Assembly (NCBI RefSeq): GCF_030436345.1
Contig: NZ_CP124038.1
Span: forward strand, 682,001 to 746,000
Source of the DNA: [Borrelia] tanukii
Lineage (GTDB): Bacteria > Spirochaetota > Spirochaetia > Borreliales > Borreliaceae
Reading direction: 5' to 3'
Length of the DNA: 64,000 nucleotides
A model generated the notes under the pieces. The model made no database searches and was not told where the DNA came from. It saw only the letters and a list, made by a program, of their open reading frames with translations. The translations under genes were made by a program, and so were the position numbers. Shown here piece by piece: positions 59,162 to 64,000 of this stretch. Every line of letters starts with the position of its first letter. Position 1 is the first letter of the stretch.

Positions 59162-60364
59162 TGTTTTTATTTTATTTATAAGATAATTTTTGGTATTAAG
59201 CTTAGGATTTTCAATTACATAGCTTAGCAGTAGGTTTAAGATTTTACCTATATTTTTATTTTCTATTTGTTTTAAATTTTGAATATCTTTCCCGTTTATT
59301 TTTAAATCTTTTAAAGAGAGAGGGCTTTTTAGCAATTTTTTTCTTTTTATATTTTTTATTATAAATAAATATTTTTTATTTTTCCCTTTTAGTGCTTTGT
59401 ATATATCAATTATTTCTTTATAATGTTCTCTTGTGCTTTTGCTAAGCAAGTACCTAATATCACTTAATTTTTTAACATTAAAAATGTTGTTATTATCGAT
59501 TATGCTTCTATAAAATAAAATTAACCTAATTTCTTTATTTGAGAATTTAAGTAAAGTTAATTTTTCTTTTAGTTCTTTTACAGGTTTTTTAATTGTTAGT
59601 ATAGTGATTGCCTTTAGATAAAATTTGTCTTTGCTAAGTAGAGCAGTTTTTTTTATTAATTTTGTTTTTATTTCTAGATTGAAAAAATTCTTAAAAAAAT
59701 TGATTTTTTTAAGATAATAAATTCCTTTTTGTATATTTGCGCCTTCTAACAATTTGTGAAATTCATTTTTTATTCTTTCCTTTGAAATCATTAAAATATT
59801 TTCTTTTTTGTATTTCATTGAAATTAAAGTATTTTTTTCGATGTTAAAATTAAGTGTGGATGAAAATCTTGCTGCTCTTAGTATTCTAAGGGCGTCTTCT
59901 TCAAATCTTTTATTTGGGTTTCCTATGCATCTTATTATTTTCTTATTAAGATCTTTTTTCCCATCATAGTAATCTATTATGTTAAAGTTAAAAATATCCA
60001 TTGCAATTGCATTGATTGTAAAATCTCTTCTTTTAAGATCTTTAATTAAGTTTCTAGTATATTCTACTTTTTTTGGAGCTCTGTTGTTTTCATATTCTTT
60101 TTCTATTCTGTATGTAGTGATTTCAAAAATTTTTTTATTAAAAATAATACCAATTGTGCCATGTTTTATTCCTGTTTTAATGTTGTTTGGGAATAATGTT
60201 ATTATTTCTTCGGGAGTTGCATTTGTTGCAAAATCAAAATCGCAAGGTTGTTTATTAAGTAGTAAGTCTCTTAAAGCGCCTCCAACTAAATAAAATTCGT
60301 AGTTGTTTTTTTTAAATATTTTACCAATTTTAATTATGTTTTGATTATTCTTGCCCAAATTCAT
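59132..60364 (-). CDS. cca: CCA-adding/poly(A) polymerase-family nucleotidyltransferase
   Basis: The 410-aa class II nucleotidyltransferase has the head motif [15 protein letters not shown], the catalytic DFDFAT aspartates, [12 protein letters not shown] and the neck motif [17 protein letters not shown]. The C-terminal half is basic and helical. As no CCA is encoded in the three tRNA genes here, a CCA-adding role is likely. Older annotation called it poly(A) polymerase (pcnB), and sequence alone does not separate the two. Confidence 0.88.
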   Translation of the reverse strand: MNLGKNNQNIIKIGKIFKKNNYEFYLVGGALRDLLLNKQPCDFDFATNATPEEIITLFPNNIKTGIKHGTIGIIFNKKIFEITTYRIEKEYENNRAPKKVEYTRNLIKDLKRRDFTINAIAMDIFNFNIIDYYDGKKDLNKKIIRCIGNPNKRFEEDALRILRAARFSSTLNFNIEKNTLISMKYKKENILMISKERIKNEFHKLLEGANIQKGIYYLKKINFFKNFFNLEIKTKLIKKTALLSKDKFYLKAITILTIKKPVKELKEKLTLLKFSNKEIRLILFYRSIIDNNNIFNVKKLSDIRYLLSKSTREHYKEIIDIYKALKGKNKKYLFIIKNIKRKKLLKSPLSLKDLKINGKDIQNLKQIENKNIGKILNLLLSYVIENPKLNTKNYLINKIKTLKINIFHGF

Positions 60365-60482
60365 ATAAAATTATATTATAGTGTAAATATTTTTTTTCTG
60401 AAATTGATTTACAATTTTAATTTATTTGAAGTATGTTGTAAGTAGTACTTTTATTTTTTTAAAATGGTTTTATTGAGGTTTT

Positions 60483-62255
60483 ATGAGTGGTAATAACAAT
60501 AGTGTATACAACGCTATAGGTCAGCTTTCAAAAGAGACTAAAAATAGGTTGATGAATGATATAAGAAAAAATTTAGGCTTAAATTCTTCTGAGTTTGTTT
60601 TGCCAAATTGTAGCAATGAGCCTTATGTTGATTCTCAGCTTGAAAAATTTCTTTCAGGGCGTTTAATGGAAGAATCATTTCTTATAAGAATGTGGTTAAC
60701 TATTTTAAATTTTTTTCAGAAGGATAAAAGTAAAGAAGATATTTATAAAAGTTATGTTATAAAAAACCTGGAAAATCAAATTAATGAAATGTGTAAAAAT
60801 CCAGTAATAGATTTTAAGAGAGAATGCTTGTATATTGGCTTTGTAGAAATGTTTTTTGGTGTTTGTCGATATTCAATGGAATTGAAAGAATTTTTTAGGA
60901 AATTAGAAAAAGGTGGCGTTGTTGTTGAGCAAACTATTTTAGAAATTATTCAAAATAAAGTTCTTAATTCCAAGAAAAATTTGGAAGATTTTTTGGATGA
61001 AGGTGAATATGCGCTTTTTCTAAAAAAAGAAAAGACTCAAAATGATTTAGAAGAATCTCTTAAGGTCAAGATAAATGAGTATATTAATTCTATTCCATCT
61101 AGTACTTACAGAACTGTCTCTGATATGTTTGAATTTTATTATGTTTTTAATAGTTTGGCGTTTTTCCCTTACAAGTCTTTTTTTTCATTTTTCAATGTAG
61201 ATCTTTTAGATAATATTGAAAGTATGAGTATCGTTGATCTTGAGGTTGGATTTGGAACTAGTTTTTCAAGTGTTAGTAAGTATTTGAATTATTTTTTTGA
61301 CATTTTGTATACATTAAAAGATATTGAGATAGATGAGGATATTGTTAAAAGTATCATATCAAATTATTTTTTAATATCTGATGATATTAGTAATTCAGAA
61401 ATAATTTCAAGAGAAGATCATTTATCTCGAGTAGAATATGTATTTAAAAATGTTTTATCTGTTGTATCTAAAATTGTTGGTTTGTCGAGAACTTTACCTT
61501 ATTTAGATGTTTTTAGGGTGTATTGTAAAAATCCGGTTGCATCTCCTAAAAAATATGTGCCCTTTTTTGATGTGAAAAATTTTTATGAGAACATTTTATT
61601 TTTGAATGTTATGGGTCAGGCTATCAAAAGGCGTGATAGCTCTTTAAAAGTTCTTGTTATCAAGGAAATAAAAAGTCTTGTTAGAGATCCTAGCGTAATT
61701 TTAAATTTAAAGGGTGAGATTTTTAATGAATTAGATCTTAGTCATTATAGTTTTAAAAAATTATATTTTCTTAATGATTTTTTTAAAAATATATATGATG
61801 TTAGAATGGTGGAGGTTTTAAGAACTATAAATAATGTTGTGCTAATTAATAATCATGATTTGAGAAATATATATGTTGACATTGAAAATAATATTACTGC
61901 TTTGAAAAAAGAAATTTATAATATTTACTTTGAGATTGATTATAAAAATGAAGAATTTGAAAGGCATAAAAGAGAGAGCAAAATTGATGACTCTTATAAG
62001 GAAAGGATTTTGAAGTGGTGCTTAAATGAATCGACTTCTATTGATAAGATTTCAAATAGATTTGTAGATTATTTTATTGAGCTTAAAAAAAGATGTTTGA
62101 CTCTTTTGGAAAATCATAATGTTTTTATTCGAAAATCTTTAACAGTTTCTTATAAGTCAATGGTAAATGAAAATAAAAAAATTACATTAGCTGATGTTAT
62201 TGGCAATCTTTTAGAAATCATCGATCAAGCACTTTTTATAATAAAAAATTTATAA
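60483..62255 (+). CDS. Large conserved Borrelia protein of unknown function (BB0707-like)
   Basis: The 590-aa product appears helical and soluble, rich in Phe, Lys, Glu and Asn, with no signal peptide. I recognise no domain. Stretches such as NITALKKEIYNIYFEIDYKNEEFERHKR (a split coiled-coil-like region near residue 475) suggest protein-protein contacts. It is followed after 5 nt by a small membrane-protein gene and is probably co-transcribed with it. Divergent from cca. Confidence 0.7.
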   Translation: MSGNNNSVYNAIGQLSKETKNRLMNDIRKNLGLNSSEFVLPNCSNEPYVDSQLEKFLSGRLMEESFLIRMWLTILNFFQKDKSKEDIYKSYVIKNLENQINEMCKNPVIDFKRECLYIGFVEMFFGVCRYSMELKEFFRKLEKGGVVVEQTILEIIQNKVLNSKKNLEDFLDEGEYALFLKKEKTQNDLEESLKVKINEYINSIPSSTYRTVSDMFEFYYVFNSLAFFPYKSFFSFFNVDLLDNIESMSIVDLEVGFGTSFSSVSKYLNYFFDILYTLKDIEIDEDIVKSIISNYFLISDDISNSEIISREDHLSRVEYVFKNVLSVVSKIVGLSRTLPYLDVFRVYCKNPVASPKKYVPFFDVKNFYENILFLNVMGQAIKRRDSSLKVLVIKEIKSLVRDPSVILNLKGEIFNELDLSHYSFKKLYFLNDFFKNIYDVRMVEVLRTINNVVLINNHDLRNIYVDIENNITALKKEIYNIYFEIDYKNEEFERHKRESKIDDSYKERILKWCLNESTSIDKISNRFVDYFIELKKRCLTLLENHNVFIRKSLTVSYKSMVNENKKITLADVIGNLLEIIDQALFIIKNL

Positions 62256-62260
62256 ATCCC

Positions 62261-62584
62261 ATGGAAGCTTTTAAAGTAAAAAATCTAAGACGTTTTTCAA
62301 ATTTTATTAGAACTTTGGTTATTGTATTGTTTTTAAATTCTTTGTTGAGTTTATTCGTTTTTTTGGCTGGTTCTTACAATATTTTTGTTTACAATTTTCA
62401 GAAATTTTATCTTGATCTTACTATTGTTTTAAGCTCTGTTTCTTTTGGGCTTGAATCTACTAGACTGATATTTTTTTATTTATTGAGAAATAAAAAAATT
62501 AATTATTATTTAATTTTAATTTTTAGTTTTATGATTTTTTTTTGTGCCCTTGTTTTTAAAATTTTTCTTTCTGGCAACAAATAG
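62261..62584 (+). CDS. Small membrane protein of unknown function (BB0708-like)
   Basis: The 107-aa protein has three likely spans (about residues 17-38, 46-75 and 82-103) and a basic N-terminus (MEAFKVKNLRRFSN). No known motif. The 5-nt gap suggests co-translation with the upstream large protein, which it might recruit to the membrane; this is position-based inference. Confidence 0.65.
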   Translation: MEAFKVKNLRRFSNFIRTLVIVLFLNSLLSLFVFLAGSYNIFVYNFQKFYLDLTIVLSSVSFGLESTRLIFFYLLRNKKINYYLILIFSFMIFFCALVFKIFLSGNK

Positions 62585-62597
62585 ATTAATAGAAAGA

Positions 62598-62651
62598 TTG
62601 CATTAATTATTTGCCATTATTATATTGACTAATGAATTTTATTTTTATAAA
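62598..62651 (+). promoter_or_regulatory. Promoter region of tRNA-Thr and tRNA-Tyr
   Basis: Two overlapping cores are visible: TTGCAT (62598) with TATATT (62621), spacer 17; and TTGACT (62625) with TATAAA (62646), spacer 15. Either would start just ahead of tRNA-Thr. Confidence 0.5.
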
Positions 62652-62672
62652 CTAACTATTAGTTTGTTATTT

Positions 62673-62746
62673 GCCGACTTAGCTCAGCTGGCCAGAGCAG
62701 CGGTCTTGTAAACCGCAGGTCGTCGGTTCGACTCCGACAGTCGGCT
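62673..62746 (+). tRNA. tRNA-Thr (anticodon UGU)
   Basis: A 74-nt cloverleaf has acceptor GCCGACT/AGTCGGC, anticodon loop CTTGTAA (anticodon TGT) on a GCGGT/ACCGC stem and T loop TTCGACT. Discriminator T. CCA is not encoded. tRNA-Tyr starts 4 nt later, so both come from one transcript. Confidence 0.96.
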
Positions 62747-62750
62747 TTTA

Positions 62751-62832
62751 GGGGCGGTACCGAAGTGGTTAACCGGGGCAGACTGTAAATCTGTTGGCTT
62801 TGCCTACGTGGGTTCGAATCCCACCCTCCCCA
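62751..62832 (+). tRNA. tRNA-Tyr (anticodon GUA)
   Basis: An 82-nt type II tRNA has a long variable arm, anticodon loop CTGTAAA (anticodon GTA) and T loop TTCGAAT. The acceptor pairs GGGGCGG with CCTCCCC, leaving a C-U mismatch at the fifth pair. Discriminator A; CCA not encoded. Confidence 0.95.
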
Positions 62833-62850
62833 ATTTAGTTAAATTATAAG

Positions 62851-62872
62851 AAATTACCTTTTTGTAATTTTT
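62851..62872 (+). terminator. Hairpin after tRNA-Tyr
   Basis: 62851-62857 pairs with 62864-62870 (7 bp) around CTTTTT and is followed by a few T. It lies 18 nt downstream of tRNA-Tyr and is a plausible tRNA operon terminator. Confidence 0.45.
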
Positions 62873-62873
62873 A

Positions 62874-62898
62874 GATTGCAATCAAAAAGATTGTAATC
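62874..62898. repeat. Tandem near-palindromic 10-mers
   Basis: GATTGCAATC (62874-62883) and GATTGTAATC (62889-62898) are separated by AAAAA. The first is self-complementary, and the two can pair as a 10-bp stem with one G-U. Confidence 0.5.
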
Positions 62899-62984
62899 CT
62901 TTAAATGTGATATATCGTTTCATTATGGTGCTTGTACTTTTGTCTATTTAGAAAAGTTATTTTTATTGGTTATAAGTATAACGT

Positions 62985-63014
62985 TAGTATCAATTAAAAT
63001 TTTAATTGATACTA
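62985..63014. repeat. 30-bp perfect palindrome upstream of mltG
   Basis: 62985-62999 is the exact reverse complement of 63000-63014. It lies 43 bp before the mltG start codon and could be an operator, a hairpin or a promoter-region element. Confidence 0.65.
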
Positions 63015-63056
63015 GTGAGTAATTAGCGAATACTTTTGTTTGGCTAGGAGATTCTT

Positions 63057-64000
63057 GTGCTTATTAAAATTGGGAAAGTATTTATTCTTTTGTTCTTTTT
63101 AGGATCTATTTTGTCAATTTTTATATATTTTTTAAATCTATCTTCTTTAGCAAATGGTTTAGTTTATGAATTTGATGTTGAGAAAGGTTGGGGAGTTAAA
63201 AAAATAGCTAAAGAATTGAAAAAACAAAAATTAATTAAATCCGAATTGCTTCTTGTTTTTATTTCGTATATTTTTGGCAGTGACAAACAATTTAAAGAGG
63301 GAAGATATTCAATCAATGGTAATCTTTCTACATTTGAGATATATAAAGAGTTTTTAAAGGGATCTTCTAATGTAAATATTGATGTTACAATACCTGAGGG
63401 GTATACTAGCAGAAGAATTGCTTTTAAGCTTAAAGAATTTGACGTCATTGACGATGTTCAAGATTTTATTTTTTTGATCAACGAAAAATCGTTTATTTAT
63501 GAGCTTGGATTTGATTATGATTCTCTTGAAGGATTTTTATTTCCAGATACTTATAAATTTTATAAGGGTATAGAAGTAAAGAATATTGTTCGTATGTTTG
63601 TCGATAATTTTTTGAATAAGCTTAAATCTATAGGTGTTGTTTTTAGTGATTATTCAAGTAAAGATCTTTATAACAGAGTAATAGTAGCATCTATTGTTGA
63701 GCGTGAGTATAGGGTTAAAAGTGAAGCTTCAATAATGTCTTCGGTTTTTTATAATAGAATAAAATCTGGTATGGCATTACAATCTTGTGCTACTATTGAG
63801 TATGTTATTACAGAGGAGCTAGGACGAAATCATCCCAAAAGAATTTATTTTTCAGATTTAGAGATAGATTCTCCTTATAATACATATGTTAATAAAGGGT
63901 ATCCTCCCACTCCAATTTCAAATGCTGGTATTATTTCTTTACAAGCAGCTTTTTTCCCAAAAAATACGCAGTATTTATTTTTTGTGGTAAAAGACTCTAA
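63057..64000 (+). CDS. mltG: Endolytic transglycosylase MltG (YceG), C-terminus beyond window
   Basis: MltG cleaves nascent peptidoglycan strands at the membrane. 314 codons are visible with no stop before the right edge. It starts at GTG behind TAGGAG, with one N-terminal span (VFILLFFLGSILSIFIYFL). The YceG domain follows: IPEGYTSRRIAFKL, EGFLFPDTYKF, the catalytic glutamate in VASIVEREYRVK and YNTYVNKGYPPTPISNAG. It follows the tRNA pair and a cluster of inverted repeats. Confidence 0.93.
   Translation, partial: MLIKIGKVFILLFFLGSILSIFIYFLNLSSLANGLVYEFDVEKGWGVKKIAKELKKQKLIKSELLLVFISYIFGSDKQFKEGRYSINGNLSTFEIYKEFLKGSSNVNIDVTIPEGYTSRRIAFKLKEFDVIDDVQDFIFLINEKSFIYELGFDYDSLEGFLFPDTYKFYKGIEVKNIVRMFVDNFLNKLKSIGVVFSDYSSKDLYNRVIVASIVEREYRVKSEASIMSSVFYNRIKSGMALQSCATIEYVITEELGRNHPKRIYFSDLEIDSPYNTYVNKGYPPTPISNAGIISLQAAFFPKNTQYLFFVVKDS

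Overview
The window is a chromosomal segment of a Lyme-disease spirochaete (Borreliella / Borrelia burgdorferi sensu lato). This rests on the very AT-rich DNA, the T/G-rich plus strand expected of a leading strand, and a gene order I recognise as matching the B. burgdorferi B31 chromosome from about BB0643 to BB0709. Diagnostic genes include bosR, the flaA-cheA2-cheW3-cheX-cheY3 cluster, a class I lysyl-tRNA synthetase, a complete mevalonate operon, the Dps/NapA protein with a Cys-rich tail, a second EF-G and the ROK regulator badR. Locus numbers are from memory. I see no insertion sequence, prophage, CRISPR array or rRNA.

Layout. 1-2.7 kb: 5' part of rbgA, then nanE and ptsG (amino-sugar/glucose use). 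2.7-6.1 kb, minus strand: BB0648-like gene, bosR and a lipase-like hydrolase, an oxidative-stress/virulence unit. 6.2-12.5 kb: groL, then yajC-secD-secF (preprotein export) and a gene of unknown function. 12.5-18.7 kb: DnaJ-like protein, a HemW-like protein without its Fe-S cysteines, rpiA, gpmA, lysS and era. 18.8-23.3 kb: small envelope proteins, a glycosyltransferase-like protein, a cell-wall amidase and a GerMN-like protein. 23.3-29.4 kb: the flaA/chemotaxis cluster. 29.4-32.5 kb, minus strand: four overlapping genes, including a membrane protein that looks like a voltage-sensor domain joined to HAMP. 32.7-36.4 kb: an ABC nucleoside/sugar importer. 36.5-40.8 kb: two chemoreceptors. 40.8-48.3 kb: mnmA, the six-gene mevalonate/isoprenoid operon and tRNA-Val. 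48.3-53.1 kb: a CAP-domain lipoprotein, dps, fusA2 and badR. 53.1-59.2 kb: ffh, rpsP, khpA, rimM, trmD, rplS, a two-frame zinc protein, coaD, rpmF, acpP and rnc. 59.1-64 kb: cca, two genes of unknown function, tRNA-Thr, tRNA-Tyr and the 5' part of mltG.

Most genes are housekeeping and tightly packed, with 4-40 nt overlaps inside operons and bidirectional hairpins between convergent genes. The most interesting signal is at 57.13 kb. An A8 tract followed at once by a stop separates two small ORFs that together encode one CxxC...HxxC zinc-site protein, which suggests -1 frameshifting or transcript slippage. Other notable items are the voltage-sensor/HAMP protein (about 30-31 kb), the HemW-like protein with a destroyed [4Fe-4S] motif (13.4 kb), a 16-bp perfect hairpin between flaA and cheA2, a 12-codon ORF coupled to cheY3, and a hairpin/palindrome cluster in front of mltG. 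Annotations come from reading motifs and from memory of the families; no database search was run.
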